Source of the DNA: Halanaerobacter jeridensis
GTDB taxonomy: Bacteria; Bacillota; Halanaerobiia; Halobacteroidales; Halobacteroidaceae
Length of the DNA: 64,000 bases
NCBI RefSeq assembly: GCF_016908315.1
Contig: NZ_JAFBDQ010000003.1
Span: forward strand, 124,001-188,000
Reading direction: 5' to 3'
Numbering within the stretch: position 1 is the first letter of the stretch; every line of letters starts with the position of its first letter. The position numbers and the translations under genes were made by a program. Positions 22,975 to 33,597 of the stretch are shown piece by piece. The notes below the pieces were generated by a model, which saw nothing but the letters and a program-made list of their open reading frames with translations, was not told the origin of the DNA and did no database searches.

Positions 22975-25032
22975 TTAAAACTTTTCAAAATCATCCTTAC
23001 TAAATTGATCATCCATCTCAGATTCTAAATCATTAATCTCTGTTTTTTGTGATTGACTTTGACTATTCATTTGATTATTAAAATTATCATTAACTTGTTT
23101 ACGAGCAGTTCCTTTGCCAAGGTCCAATTCAAATCTACGCACTACTGATGCTAAATCATTAGCTTCTCCATTTAGAGATTCACTAGAACTTGCTATTTCT
23201 TCTACCATTGAAGAGTTCTGCTGCGTTACTTCATCTAATTCCTCTACTGCTCCTTGAATTTGGTTGGCAGCAGATGACTGTTCTTCCATTGCCGCTGCAA
23301 TCTCAGAAATTGCTTCAGAAGTTGTCTTGCTATTCTCAATAATTTCATCTAATGCTTCTCCTGTTTCTTCTACTAAATCATTGCCATCTTCAATTTGATC
23401 AATAATTTTACTAATTAAATCTTCTATTTCCTCTGCCGATTCAGCAGTTCGACTAGCTAAATTTCTCACTTCAGCTGCTACTACTGCAAAGCCTTTACCG
23501 TGTTCACCGGCCCTAGCTGCTTCTACAGCAGCATTTAAAGCTAATAAATTAGTTTGGAAGGCAATATCATTAACTGTTGTTATTATCTCTGCTATTTCCT
23601 TACTGCTAGCTGTAATTTCATCCATCGAATCCATAGTTTCATCTACTACTTCTGAACCTTCCTGCACTGCTTCCATAGTCTCATCAGATAGATTATCAGC
23701 CTGACTAGAATTATTAGCCACTTCCTGCACCGAAGAAGTGATTTCTTCAATTGTAGCTGACACCTCTTCTAAAGAAGAAGCCTGCTCTTGCGTTCGCTGG
23801 GATAAATCCTGATTACCTTCTGCAATTTCATCAGAAGCATTCGTCACATTTAAAGCTGAATGTCTAACCTGCAGCATTGCTTGATTTAAAGAGCTAATGG
23901 TTTCATTCAAATCGGCTGCCATTGTTCCTAATTCATCATTAGAAGTAACTTCAGTTTGAACATCTAAATTATTATCAGCAACTGCAGCTAATGTTTCCTG
24001 CACCTTTTTAATTGGTTTCACAATAATCCCTCGAATTAATAAAAAGCTAATCACAATTGCTGAAATTATTACAAGTCCTAATACTAATAAAATATTTCTT
24101 AATAGATTATTTACCGGAGCTAAAACTTCTGCTTCATCTATCTCAACTAACATCGACCAATTCATACCTTGAATATCAACTGGAGTATAGGCACTAAACA
24201 CCCTCACTCCCCGATAGTCTTCAACAACTTCTATTCCACTTTGGCCCTGTAGAGCTTTGTTTACGGTTACAGTATCAATTTTCCTCTCCAAAATAGTACT
24301 TTGCTCACTAAACCGAGAATCAGAGCGCATTAATTTATCTGAACCAACTAAATATGATTCTCCACTATTACCCATACCAGTATTCTTTTTCATAATATCA
24401 TTAATTTCATCTACTGGTACCTGCAGGGCTACTACTCCTAAAGTTTGCTTACTTTGCTCAGATTTAATTGGAGCAGAAACAAAGGCAGCTGGTTCTCCAC
24501 TTGGTTCATAATACTTAAAATCTGTTATAGTCACATTATTTTTACCTTCTCTATAAGCTTTAGCTAAACCTGAATCATTATAAGGTCCTGTTTCTAGATT
24601 AGTCCCATAATCACTTTCTTTAGCTTCACTATAAATAACATTACCCTGCTTATCAATTAAAAAGATATCATACCACTGATGTTCAGTTTTAAACTTATCC
24701 AAATCATGACCTACAGTTTTAGTTAATTCCTGATATTGCTCACTATTAGTTCCTTCTCTAAAAGCTTTAGCAAAACCTTCTATATTATTTCCAACAACTT
24801 TCAATTCAGCAACAATCTCAATATTCTGCATCAACTCTCCATAATAAGATTCAATAGTATCTTTTTTTAATTCTCTTACGGCAGTTAATTGTTCCTCTAT
24901 TTCGTGAACTAAGGCAGATGAAGATTGTCTATAACTTATATAAGCAGTCATACCCACTCCCAATATAATTACAATCACAAAGGCTGTAGTTAATTTTATT
25001 CCTATATTCCAATCTTTCCAATTAAAACTCAT
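22975..25032 (-). CDS. Methyl-accepting chemotaxis protein with dCache-type sensor
   Basis: 685 residues: membrane helix ~11-33, a 270-residue extracytoplasmic double-Cache-like domain (with [20 protein letters not shown] and [11 protein letters not shown] as typical blocks), helix ~306-328, HAMP, then the signalling coiled coil with tip [20 protein letters not shown] flexible linker ends in [18 protein letters not shown]. Nearly the same tail is found on the receptor at 30047-32110, so it is probably a docking site for CheR, CheB or CheD. It is the last gene of the che cluster, followed by the terminator. dCache domains usually bind amino acids or other small metabolites. Confidence 0.93.
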   Translation of the reverse strand: MSFNWKDWNIGIKLTTAFVIVIILGVGMTAYISYRQSSSALVHEIEEQLTAVRELKKDTIESYYGELMQNIEIVAELKVVGNNIEGFAKAFREGTNSEQYQELTKTVGHDLDKFKTEHQWYDIFLIDKQGNVIYSEAKESDYGTNLETGPYNDSGLAKAYREGKNNVTITDFKYYEPSGEPAAFVSAPIKSEQSKQTLGVVALQVPVDEINDIMKKNTGMGNSGESYLVGSDKLMRSDSRFSEQSTILERKIDTVTVNKALQGQSGIEVVEDYRGVRVFSAYTPVDIQGMNWSMLVEIDEAEVLAPVNNLLRNILLVLGLVIISAIVISFLLIRGIIVKPIKKVQETLAAVADNNLDVQTEVTSNDELGTMAADLNETISSLNQAMLQVRHSALNVTNASDEIAEGNQDLSQRTQEQASSLEEVSATIEEITSSVQEVANNSSQADNLSDETMEAVQEGSEVVDETMDSMDEITASSKEIAEIITTVNDIAFQTNLLALNAAVEAARAGEHGKGFAVVAAEVRNLASRTAESAEEIEDLISKIIDQIEDGNDLVEETGEALDEIIENSKTTSEAISEIAAAMEEQSSAANQIQGAVEELDEVTQQNSSMVEEIASSSESLNGEANDLASVVRRFELDLGKGTARKQVNDNFNNQMNSQSQSQKTEINDLESEMDDQFSKDDFEKF

Positions 25033-25165
25033 AATTTAGCCCTCCTGTTATTAAATTTTAACTGCTACTTATCATTTTGATTTTCTACTTTATTAATTAT
25101 TTCAAAACTTAATTCCTAGATGAAGTGAGCATGACTAATTAAATAAATCAGATATATAATAACTA

Positions 25166-27148
25166 TTATGAATGAAAATTAATCAAACAGACCTGATTAC
25201 CTGCTTGATTATAAAATATTTCATCAACAATTTTAGCAGTAATTACAATCCCCCGGCCTCGTTCTTGATTCTCTTGTCGATATAATTTCTTGGACATGCG
25301 TGAGTGATGGTCAAAACCTGAACCTTGATCAGTAATAACTACTCGACAATAATTATCCGTTACAGTTATATCTATTGTTACTATCTTATCTTCACTAAAC
25401 TGATTACCATGTTCAATAGCATTAATTATCATTTCATGAATAGCCATTTTAATCATATTAGCTTCTTTTACACAGCCAGATAAAAAATTAATGATCTTTT
25501 TCTCTATAGCTGCTAATTCATTAAAATCGCTCTTGATTTGATACTGCTCATGAATTTCAGAGTTTCGTTCAACAACCATAAAAGTAACATCATCTTTAGT
25601 ATTGTTTTCAGTAGTAAACTCTAAAAAATTCCTTCTTATTTTATCTTTCAATATTTCTGGTGGAAGGTAGTAATACTTCTCTAATAATTTTTCTACTCTA
25701 GCTTCACCATAATAGTTATCACCATTAGTCTCTTCTATCAATCCATCGGTACTCAAAAATAATTTCGCCCCTGCTTCTAAGGAATATTCTTCTTCATTAA
25801 ATTCTATTAGGTCTTTACTAATTGCTGAAGAAATAGGCAAATCTGCATTAGTTAATTTAATTAAATCACCAGTTGCTTTAATAATATAAGGAACTATTTG
25901 CGAACCAGAATTACTATATAATAATTTTTCTCGTTGTAAATCAATCAACACAATCTGCAGGCATAAAAAATAATCATCAGGAAACTCCTCCTCTAAATAA
26001 CTTTGAAAAACTGATTTCATTATTTGTTGAGGAGTTAATTTATTTTTATATAATAAACTCAAAGGATTGGTCTTACTATATTTAACTTTAGATTTATAAT
26101 TAGAAACTAAATTCTTTATTTTCTCTTTGATTGATATATTCAACATTGCTCCATCTAGTCCATGGCCACTCACATCAGCTAAGTAAATAATAACTTTATT
26201 ATTTACTTTTTGGTAGTTATAAAAATCACCACCTAATTCTTGAGCAGGATGATAATAAACAGCTCCCGTTACTTCTTGTTTACTAAAATGATTATTTGGC
26301 AAAAAGTTTTGATGTAATTTATGCGCTTCATTAATATTCTCATTAAGTCGATTATAAGCTTGATTTAATTCCTTTTCTTTCTCTTTCCTAGTTGTAATAT
26401 CAATCAAAGATACAATTGCCCATTCTTTTTCTGCAAAACTATTCTTTTTAATTAATACATCTTTAATATTTCCACTTTTATCTCTGATAGCTCCTTCATA
26501 TTTACCACTTTCAACCTTAACTAGTTTTTGCTTTTCTTCCTCTGCAGGAATAGAATCCCCGATAACTAATAAGTCAAATAAGTTTTTCCTCTCTAGTTGA
26601 TTTTTAGAATATTCAGTTAACTTCTCCATTTCTCTATTAATCAATTTGATTTCATTATATTTATCAACTATCGCTATAGCTACCCCACTATTTTCAAATA
26701 AAAATTGATACTCTTTTTCTTTTTCTCTTAATTTCTGGTTTGCTTGTGCTAACCTTTTTTCAAGTAGAATATCTTTAAAGGACTCCTTGAGCACAGTCGG
26801 TAATAACTCAATGAAGTTCTGATCTTTAACTAAATAATCTTTGGCCCCTAGCTTCATCATTTGCACTGCTAGTTGTTGATTTCCATTAGCTGTCATAACA
26901 ATAAACGGGGGTAACTTTATTTGAGCTTGAGTAATTAAATTTTCGATGGTTCCATCAGGCAAATTATAATCTAATAATAACAGATCAAATCCTTTTTTAG
27001 CTAATATCTGTTGACCGTGTTTAATTTTTCTAGCAAATTCAACTTTATAGTCTAAATTTTCTAATTTCTTTTTTATTAATTTACTAAGAATTTGATCATC
27101 TTCAATCACTAAAATAGTTTTAGATTCGATATTAGGATTAGCACTCAT
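25166..27148 (-). CDS. Response regulator with PAS, PP2C phosphatase and anti-sigma-type kinase domains
   Basis: About 660 residues, four domains in order: receiver (~10-125; LLLLDYNLPDG gives the phospho-Asp), PAS (~145-255), PP2C/SpoIIE phosphatase (~290-510; LADVSGHGLDGAM and LFLSTDGLIEETN carry metal-binding Asp), and a GHKL HATPase (~525-660; MAIHEMIINAIEHGN, DQGSGFDH, ERGRGIVITAKIVDE). This is the domain set of Shewanella CrsR, which both phosphorylates and dephosphorylates a STAS partner under control of its receiver. Here CheA could phosphorylate the receiver and the cluster's STAS proteins are the likely targets. The real start is the ATG, since the longer version uses TTG inside the ribosome site. 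It lies 40 bp after cheB. Confidence 0.9.
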   Translation of the reverse strand: MSANPNIESKTILVIEDDQILSKLIKKKLENLDYKVEFARKIKHGQQILAKKGFDLLLLDYNLPDGTIENLITQAQIKLPPFIVMTANGNQQLAVQMMKLGAKDYLVKDQNFIELLPTVLKESFKDILLEKRLAQANQKLREKEKEYQFLFENSGVAIAIVDKYNEIKLINREMEKLTEYSKNQLERKNLFDLLVIGDSIPAEEEKQKLVKVESGKYEGAIRDKSGNIKDVLIKKNSFAEKEWAIVSLIDITTRKEKEKELNQAYNRLNENINEAHKLHQNFLPNNHFSKQEVTGAVYYHPAQELGGDFYNYQKVNNKVIIYLADVSGHGLDGAMLNISIKEKIKNLVSNYKSKVKYSKTNPLSLLYKNKLTPQQIMKSVFQSYLEEEFPDDYFLCLQIVLIDLQREKLLYSNSGSQIVPYIIKATGDLIKLTNADLPISSAISKDLIEFNEEEYSLEAGAKLFLSTDGLIEETNGDNYYGEARVEKLLEKYYYLPPEILKDKIRRNFLEFTTENNTKDDVTFMVVERNSEIHEQYQIKSDFNELAAIEKKIINFLSGCVKEANMIKMAIHEMIINAIEHGNQFSEDKIVTIDITVTDNYCRVVITDQGSGFDHHSRMSKKLYRQENQERGRGIVITAKIVDEIFYNQAGNQVCLINFHS

Positions 27149-27190
27149 ATTAATCAGCTCCAAAATTAGATTTAAAACAAGCTAAATCAT

Positions 27191-28243
27191 TTACTTAATT
27201 ATAGAAATAACCTGATTTGGAATTTTAGATAACGGTAATACTTTATTAGTTGCTCCAATATTAATTGCTTTTTTAGGCATCCCAAAAATAGTTGCCGTTT
27301 TTTCTGACTCTGCTATGGTATAACCTCCCGCATCCTTAATCTCTTTTAGACCTTGCGCTCCATCTTCACCCATTCCTGTTAACAATACTCCTACAGTATT
27401 GCGTTCAACTGTTTGGGCCAAGGAAGAAAATGTAACATCAACGGCTGGACGTTGATGACTAACTTTAGCTCCTTTATCTAAACTAACATAATAGCTAGAA
27501 CCTTTTTTATTAATTTTCACATGTTCATCTCCCGGTGCTAAAAGGGCCTGTCCCGGCTTGATTTTATCTCCTGCTGCTGCTTCTTTTACTTTTACTTGAG
27601 CTACATTATCTAAAGTTTTAGCAAAAGATTTAGTAAATTCTTTTGGCATATGTTGCACAATAACTATCCCCGGACAATTAGCAGGAAAATTAGGGATTAA
27701 ATTTTTTAATGCTTTAACCCCACCCGTTGAAGCGCCAATCCCAATTACATATTTATTATTAAATTTAGTCTGTGGTTGAGATTTCTTTTGACTTTGCGAG
27801 CTTCTTGACCTTTTTAAATTTTTCTTTAGCTTCTTAACTCTAACTCCAGCAGCAAGTTTAACCTTTCTCACTACCTCTGTAGCAAACTTCTTCTTACTTT
27901 GCTCTTTGTGCAGATTACTTTTAGCTACAAAATCTACTGCTCCATACTCTAATGCTTTAATTGTTTCACTACTCCCCTGTTTAGTTAAACTACTAATCAT
28001 AACTACCGGCAAAGGATAGGTAGTCATTAATTTCTGTAAAAACTGCAGCCCAGACATCTTAGGCATTTCAACATCTAAGGTAATTACATCCGGATTAAAC
28101 TTTTTTATTTTTTTCACTGCTTTATAAGGGTCTCCTGCTGCTCCTACAACTTCAATCGAACTATCAGCTTCTAATATCTCGGTTAATAAATTTCTTACTA
28201 CAGCAGAATCATCTACTACTAAAGCTTTTATTTTCTGAGTCAT
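27191..28243 (-). CDS. cheB: CheB protein-glutamate methylesterase/deamidase
   Basis: 350 residues: receiver domain (LVVDDSAVVRNLL; phospho-Asp in ITLDVEMPKM) and, after a basic linker, the esterase domain with Ser in GIGASTGGVKAL, His in VQHMPKEF and Asp in LLTGMGEDGAQG. It removes methyl groups from receptor glutamates when phosphorylated by CheA. The start is set at the ATG; an upstream TTG adds three codons but lies in the ribosome site. It sits between the CZB receptor and the receiver-phosphatase gene. Confidence 0.96.
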   Translation of the reverse strand: MTQKIKALVVDDSAVVRNLLTEILEADSSIEVVGAAGDPYKAVKKIKKFNPDVITLDVEMPKMSGLQFLQKLMTTYPLPVVMISSLTKQGSSETIKALEYGAVDFVAKSNLHKEQSKKKFATEVVRKVKLAAGVRVKKLKKNLKRSRSSQSQKKSQPQTKFNNKYVIGIGASTGGVKALKNLIPNFPANCPGIVIVQHMPKEFTKSFAKTLDNVAQVKVKEAAAGDKIKPGQALLAPGDEHVKINKKGSSYYVSLDKGAKVSHQRPAVDVTFSSLAQTVERNTVGVLLTGMGEDGAQGLKEIKDAGGYTIAESEKTATIFGMPKKAINIGATNKVLPLSKIPNQVISIIK

Positions 28244-28300
28244 TATTACCAACCTTTCATTTTAATAAAAAATTACTTTCAATCCATTATCCAAAAGTGA

Positions 28301-29857
28301 TTAATCATCTAACTTAAACTGACCTACTATTTGAGACATCTCTTTAGCCTCAGAATTTAAGGCTTCACTAGAACTAGCTATTTCTTCGACCATTGAAGCA
28401 TTTTGTTGGGTCACTTGGTCTAATTCAGAAATTGCACTTTGAATTTGACTAGAAGCAGCAGACTGTTCATCCATTGCTGCAGCAATTTCTGAAATTGCTT
28501 CCGAAGTCATCTTACTATTTTCAATGATTTCATCTAAAGCATCTCCAGTTTCTTCTACTAATTCATTACCATCCTCTATTTGATTAATAATTGTACTAAT
28601 TAAATCCTCAATTTCATCTGCTGAATCAGCAGCTTGACTAGCAAGATTTCTTACTTCTGCTGCTACTACCGCAAATCCTTTACCATGTTCACCGGCTCTA
28701 GCAGCTTCTACTGCAGCATTTAAGGCTAATAAATTAGTTTGGAAAGCTATATCATTAACTTTGGTAATTATCTCTGCTATTTCTTTACTGCTAGTTGTTA
28801 TTTTTTCCATAGAATCCATAGTTTCTTCCACTACCTGAGAACCTTCTTGCACTGCCTCCATAGTTTCATCAGATAGATTATCAGCACGCTCAGAATTATT
28901 GGCTACTTCCTGCATTGAAGCATTCATCTCTTCAATAGTAGAGGATACTTCTTCCAAAGAGGAAGCTTGTTCTTCAGTTCTAGCTGATAAATCTTGATTA
29001 CCATTAGCTATTTCATCAGAACCTGTACTGACTGAATCACTTGAAATCTTTATCTTATAAATTATATCCTGTAACTTATTAATAAATTGATTAAACCAGT
29101 ATGCTAAATCACCTATTTCATCATTATTATCAACATCAATTTGTCGGGTTAAGTCACCACCACTTTGGGCCAAATCTTTAAGAAAATCAACTACTTCATT
29201 AATTGGTTTTGTAATACTCCGGTTAATATATAAAGCAATAGTAACTCCTATTACAACAGCAGCAATAGTTAAAAAGATTATAAGCTGATAAGTATTATTC
29301 AACTTTTGATTAGCTTGGGTGACTGATATTTCTTTTTCATTAGCTAAAAACTCTCTATAATCTGCTAACTTCGCTTGAACTTGAGCCAGATGCTTTTGTG
29401 TTTGATTATTATAAACATCAGTCGCTAAACGTTGGCCCTGCTTAGTATCTGTACCATATTGATTATTGATATCTATAATTTTTTGGGCTGAATTATGAAG
29501 TTTAGTATGCGGCTCTTCCATATTTTGAATTGTAGTTTTAATTTTATCAGGCATCTGCTCAAAGGCTTCTGATTCAATAAAATCATAATACCACTGCCCA
29601 AATTTACATTGAGTAGGGTCAACTCCACCAGTAAATTCTGCTCCTGAAATTACAGTATCGGCAAGATTATTAGTCCAAATTAGATGGTCTATCTCTTTTT
29701 CTGCTATAAATTGATCTTGCTCCATACTATTATTCACTTGGTTTTGATAAGAGTCCATAGAATCAACCATCATATAAGACCCTAAACCCATAGCAATCAT
29801 AATTAATAAAATAATTCCAAAACCACTTAATAATTTAGTTCGAATATTAAATCTCAT
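28301..29857 (-). CDS. Methyl-accepting chemotaxis protein with a zinc-binding (CZB-like) sensor
   Basis: 518 residues: helix ~11-33, an extracytoplasmic domain of about 155 residues, helix ~189-211, HAMP (ending near [16 protein letters not shown]) and signalling region with tip [19 protein letters not shown]. The sensor contains [16 protein letters not shown], then [10 protein letters not shown] and [11 protein letters not shown], the His-Cys-His-His pattern of CZB domains. CZB zinc sites respond to hypochlorite or to zinc. CZB is more often cytoplasmic; the extracytoplasmic position is less usual. It lacks the DDFEKF tail, ending [17 protein letters not shown] precedes the ATG. Confidence 0.88.
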   Translation of the reverse strand: MRFNIRTKLLSGFGIILLIMIAMGLGSYMMVDSMDSYQNQVNNSMEQDQFIAEKEIDHLIWTNNLADTVISGAEFTGGVDPTQCKFGQWYYDFIESEAFEQMPDKIKTTIQNMEEPHTKLHNSAQKIIDINNQYGTDTKQGQRLATDVYNNQTQKHLAQVQAKLADYREFLANEKEISVTQANQKLNNTYQLIIFLTIAAVVIGVTIALYINRSITKPINEVVDFLKDLAQSGGDLTRQIDVDNNDEIGDLAYWFNQFINKLQDIIYKIKISSDSVSTGSDEIANGNQDLSARTEEQASSLEEVSSTIEEMNASMQEVANNSERADNLSDETMEAVQEGSQVVEETMDSMEKITTSSKEIAEIITKVNDIAFQTNLLALNAAVEAARAGEHGKGFAVVAAEVRNLASQAADSADEIEDLISTIINQIEDGNELVEETGDALDEIIENSKMTSEAISEIAAAMDEQSAASSQIQSAISELDQVTQQNASMVEEIASSSEALNSEAKEMSQIVGQFKLDD

Positions 29858-30015
29858 GCTTAAACCTCCTTTATTAACTCTTAAATTAATCTAAGTCAGA
29901 TTGATTTTTAATAAAAATATAATTAAGATAAAAAATTGCTATTCTTTATCTTAATTAGTTCAAGAAAACCTCTTCCAAATCTATGATTTATGGGTGGAGG
30001 TTCACATTATTAAAT

Positions 30016-30039
30016 AGCGGGCTGTATATACAGCCCGCT
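30016..30039 (-). terminator. Hairpin after the helical-sensor chemoreceptor gene
   Basis: A perfect palindrome AGCGGGCTGTA/TACAGCCCGCT eight bases after the stop, followed on the minus strand by ATTTAAT. The T-run is poor, so it may be a partial terminator or an RNA-stabilising hairpin inside the cluster. Confidence 0.6.
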
Positions 30040-30046
30040 AAAAAGT

Positions 30047-32110
30047 TTAAAACTTTTCAAAATCATCTTCATCAAAGTGATCATCCATTTCGGATTCTAA
30101 GTCACTAATATCTGACTTTTGTGATTGATTTGGACTTGGATTAGAATTAGAATTAGAATTTGAACTTTGCTTAGAAGAATGATTATTCATCTGTTGATTA
30201 TTCTGATAATCTTGATAAGCATTACCTAACTTAAATCTACTTACTACTGATGCTAAGTCATTAGCTTCTCCATTTAAGGCTTCACTAGAACTTGCTATTT
30301 CTTCGACCATTGAAGAGTTCTGTTGTGTTACTTCATCTAACTCTTCTACTGCTCCTTGAATTTGGTTAGCAGCAGATGACTGTTCTTCCATTGCCGCTGC
30401 AATCTCTGAAATAGCTTCAGAGGTTGTCTTACTATTCTCGATAATCTCATCTAATGCTTCTCCAGTTTCTTCTACTAAATCATTACCCTCTTCAATTTGA
30501 TCAATAATTTTACTAATCAAATCTTCTATTTCATCTGCAGATTCAGCAGTTCGACTAGCTAAATTTCTCACTTCAGCTGCTACTACTGCAAATCCTTTAC
30601 CATGTTCACCAGCTCTAGCTGCTTCTACAGCTGCATTTAAAGCTAACAAATTAGTTTGGAAAGCTATATCATTAACTGTTGTGATTATTTCTGCTATTTC
30701 CTTACTGCTAGTTGTAATTTCATCCATAGACTCCATAGTTTCATCTACTACTTCTGAACCTTCCTGCACTGCTTCCATAGTTTCATCAGATAAATCATCA
30801 GCTCGGTCAGAATTATTAGCTACCTCTTGAATCGAGGAAGTAATTTCTTCAATTGTAGCTGACACCTCTTCTAAAGAAGAAGCCTGCTCTTGCGTTCGCT
30901 GTGATAAATCTTGATTACCTTCAGCAATTTCATCAGATGCATTATTAACATTCATAGCTGATTGTCTGACTTCATTTAAGGCTTTATTTAATTTACCTTT
31001 CATCTTATTTAAAGCCTGGGCAAGAGTCCCGATTTCATCTTCTGAATTAACATCTATATTGCTAATATTAAAGTTGCCATCAGCAATTTCTTTAGCAAAC
31101 TCCACACCTTCATTAACAGGTTTAGTAATTGCTCTTGTAATCACTACTGCAAGTAAAATACCAATTACTGCTGCTATAATAGCTGCCATTAAGATATTCC
31201 TAACGGCATTATTTTGTGTCTCAGCAATCTCTTGAGATTTTTTATCAGCAATTTCTAATACCTTTTCTTCTAGTTTATGTGCGTTTTCTATCATAATTGG
31301 TTTCTGTTTGTCTTTAACTTCTTCACTATTAACAATATCTTGAAAAGCTTCTCGCCCTATTTGTAGTTTTTCAGATAAGGTTTCAACCATATTAATATTT
31401 TGTTGGTCATCCAAATTAGCTTTTAATTTAGCAATAGTTTCTTCGGCTCTATCAAATTCATCAAAAGTAGCTTGATTATACTTCTTCTGTTTTTCTGCAT
31501 TAGTCATATTAATAATAAAGTTTCTTTCTTGACGACCGATATCATCTACATTTTCTACTATTCGGTGAGCTAATTCAATACTAGTACGTTTCTTATCTAT
31601 CTCTTCTTCAGTAGCACCATTTGCTATTAACTGGTCTAATTCAGCTTGTTGGTCTTCTAATAATTTTTTTACACTAGCAACAATTTCTTCTTCTCGATTA
31701 ACAAATACTTCTCTATATTCTTGCTGTTCAAAAGTCTGCTGTGCATATTTATTAAAAGCCTGTTCATACTCCGTAGCTAAGGTCATAACTTGATTCATTT
31801 CTTCTTTTTCACTAGCTACATTCATATCTGTTTGCAAATTATTAATTGCTTCTTTTAACTGTGCTAAATTTCGATTAGCTTTTTCTAAATTTTCTTGGTT
31901 AGAATTTAACATAAAAGCTTCTTCATTAATTCGTGCTTTCATTGTATATTCATCAATTTCATTTGCCCCATTACTGATTTCTATTTTATGTCCTATTAAA
32001 TTTAAATTGGAATAGCCTAACCAGGCCATAATAGCTCCAATTATGATTAAGATAGCAAATCCACCACCAATCTTAACCCCTAAATTTAAGTCTCTTAATT
32101 TCTTAAACAT
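30047..32110 (-). CDS. Methyl-accepting chemotaxis protein with long helical (HBM-like) sensor
   Basis: 687 residues: helix ~14-34, an all-helical extracytoplasmic region of about 270 residues, helix ~305-327, HAMP and signalling domain with tip [19 protein letters not shown]. The sensor length and the [11 protein letters not shown] motif suggest a helical-bimodular domain, a class that often binds organic acids. After the coiled coil, an Asn/Ser/Gln-rich flexible linker ends in [18 protein letters not shown]. This tail is nearly the same as that of the dCache receptor. It begins 3 bp after cheR ends, so the two are translated from one message. Confidence 0.9.
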   Translation of the reverse strand: MFKKLRDLNLGVKIGGGFAILIIIGAIMAWLGYSNLNLIGHKIEISNGANEIDEYTMKARINEEAFMLNSNQENLEKANRNLAQLKEAINNLQTDMNVASEKEEMNQVMTLATEYEQAFNKYAQQTFEQQEYREVFVNREEEIVASVKKLLEDQQAELDQLIANGATEEEIDKKRTSIELAHRIVENVDDIGRQERNFIINMTNAEKQKKYNQATFDEFDRAEETIAKLKANLDDQQNINMVETLSEKLQIGREAFQDIVNSEEVKDKQKPIMIENAHKLEEKVLEIADKKSQEIAETQNNAVRNILMAAIIAAVIGILLAVVITRAITKPVNEGVEFAKEIADGNFNISNIDVNSEDEIGTLAQALNKMKGKLNKALNEVRQSAMNVNNASDEIAEGNQDLSQRTQEQASSLEEVSATIEEITSSIQEVANNSDRADDLSDETMEAVQEGSEVVDETMESMDEITTSSKEIAEIITTVNDIAFQTNLLALNAAVEAARAGEHGKGFAVVAAEVRNLASRTAESADEIEDLISKIIDQIEEGNDLVEETGEALDEIIENSKTTSEAISEIAAAMEEQSSAANQIQGAVEELDEVTQQNSSMVEEIASSSEALNGEANDLASVVSRFKLGNAYQDYQNNQQMNNHSSKQSSNSNSNSNPSPNQSQKSDISDLESEMDDHFDEDDFEKF

Positions 32111-32113
32111 ATA

Positions 32114-32935
32114 TTACCGCCTCCTTTTTTGGTACACAGTTTTATAAACTGATTCCCATTTACCTTCTCGCTCCTCAGTATTAATAGATTCTGAATGTCC
32201 TAAAAACAAATATCCTTCTGGCTTTAAATGTTTGTGAAAACGATTTAAAATTTTATTTTGAGTTTTATCATTAAAATAAATAAAAACATTGCGGCAGAAA
32301 ATAAAATCTAATTTTGATTTAATAGGATATTGATTTTGATTTAAATTAGATCGTCTGAATTGAACTAGTTTTTTTAATTTGGATTTGACTTTAAATAATC
32401 CTTTATTTTCACCAGTTCCTAATTGAAAATACTTAGTTAACAACTCATACGGAACTTTCTTCACTTGACGTTGGTGATAAATACCTTTTTGAGCTGCATT
32501 TAAAACTTCAGTATTAATATCAGTTGCTAAAATTTTTGTATCCCAAGACTGATTAAAAAACTCTGATAATAAAATTGCTAGAGTATAGGCTTCTTCCCCA
32601 CTAGAGCATCCTGCACTCCAACCCCGCACTTTTTTGCCTGCTTTCTCATCCTTCACTTGTGGCAATACATTATTACATAAAAAATCAAAATGATGCTTTT
32701 CCCTGAAAAAATGAGTTACATTAGTAGTTAATGTATTAAACAAGTGCAGTAATTCTTGTTTATTATTTTCTAAGTATTGACAATAGTCCTCAAAGTCCTG
32801 TAACCCTAACTTTCGGATTCTTTTACTCAATCTTGAATTAACCATTGCTTTCTTTTTCTGCGGCAAATGAACGCCTATCTCTTGATAAATCAAATCACTA
32901 ATGTGGTTAAATATTTTCTCACTAATTTCTTGCAC
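32114..32935 (-). CDS. cheR: CheR chemoreceptor methyltransferase
   Basis: 273 residues with the N-terminal all-helical domain (EIGVHLPQKKKAMVNSRL) and SAM-binding domain: TTNVTHFFRE, GWSAGCSSGEEAYTLAILL, ILATDINTEVLNAA, FIFCRNVFIYF and GYLFLGHSES. It methylates receptor glutamates. The start is GTG with GTGGGAT upstream. It directly follows cheW and overlaps functionally with the next receptor gene. Confidence 0.96.
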   Translation of the reverse strand: MQEISEKIFNHISDLIYQEIGVHLPQKKKAMVNSRLSKRIRKLGLQDFEDYCQYLENNKQELLHLFNTLTTNVTHFFREKHHFDFLCNNVLPQVKDEKAGKKVRGWSAGCSSGEEAYTLAILLSEFFNQSWDTKILATDINTEVLNAAQKGIYHQRQVKKVPYELLTKYFQLGTGENKGLFKVKSKLKKLVQFRRSNLNQNQYPIKSKLDFIFCRNVFIYFNDKTQNKILNRFHKHLKPEGYLFLGHSESINTEEREGKWESVYKTVYQKRRR

Positions 32936-32971
32936 TGTTATCCCACTTTCTTAACTAAAATAACTTTTTAT

Positions 32972-33550
32972 TTATTCTTCACTTTCTTTAGTACTATCTT
33001 TTTCTAAGTTACTACCAACTTTATTAACTGCTTTAAACTCTTCAAAGGATAATAATTTTTCTAGATATAACAAAATAATTAAGCGTTCATCTAAACGAGC
33101 CATTCCTTTAATAAACTCAGTATCAACTTGAGATCCAAACTCTAAATTTTCTTGGATATCTTCATCAGAAAAACTAACCATATCTGATACCTGGTCAACT
33201 ATAACTCCTACAATTTTATCCTTAACCTCTAAAGCAATAATTACAGTGAAATTGTCATACTCTTTATCAGCTAAATTAAATTTTTTTCTTAAATCCACAA
33301 CTGGAATAACTTCACCACGAAAATTAATCACTCCCTTAATTACTTCAGGAGCATTGGGCATAGCAGTAGGCTCACGATAGCGAATTATTTCTTGAACTTT
33401 TAGTACATCTACTCCATACTCTTCATTATCAACTTCAAAAGTTAAAAATTGATTTTCAGCAGAAATATTAGTTAATTGTTGATTTAAAATATTAACTGTA
33501 TTATCATCAGCTTCTACCATTGTACTATCTTTCTTTTCAGTTTTCTCCAT
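32972..33550 (-). CDS. cheW: CheW coupling protein
   Basis: 192 residues: a CheW beta-barrel domain from about residue 35 (FLTFEVDNEEYGVDVLKVQEI, then GVINFRGEVIPVVDLRKKF, and IVGVIVDQVSDMVSF) with a 33-residue N-terminal extension and a charged C-terminal tail. It links CheA to receptors. It lies between cheA and cheR with AAAGGAGG before the ATG. Confidence 0.95.
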   Translation of the reverse strand: MEKTEKKDSTMVEADDNTVNILNQQLTNISAENQFLTFEVDNEEYGVDVLKVQEIIRYREPTAMPNAPEVIKGVINFRGEVIPVVDLRKKFNLADKEYDNFTVIIALEVKDKIVGVIVDQVSDMVSFSDEDIQENLEFGSQVDTEFIKGMARLDERLIILLYLEKLLSFEEFKAVNKVGSNLEKDSTKESEE

Positions 33551-33597
33551 TTTATTTCCTCCTTTCTCTTAAATGTTTAATTTCAAATTATATTTGA

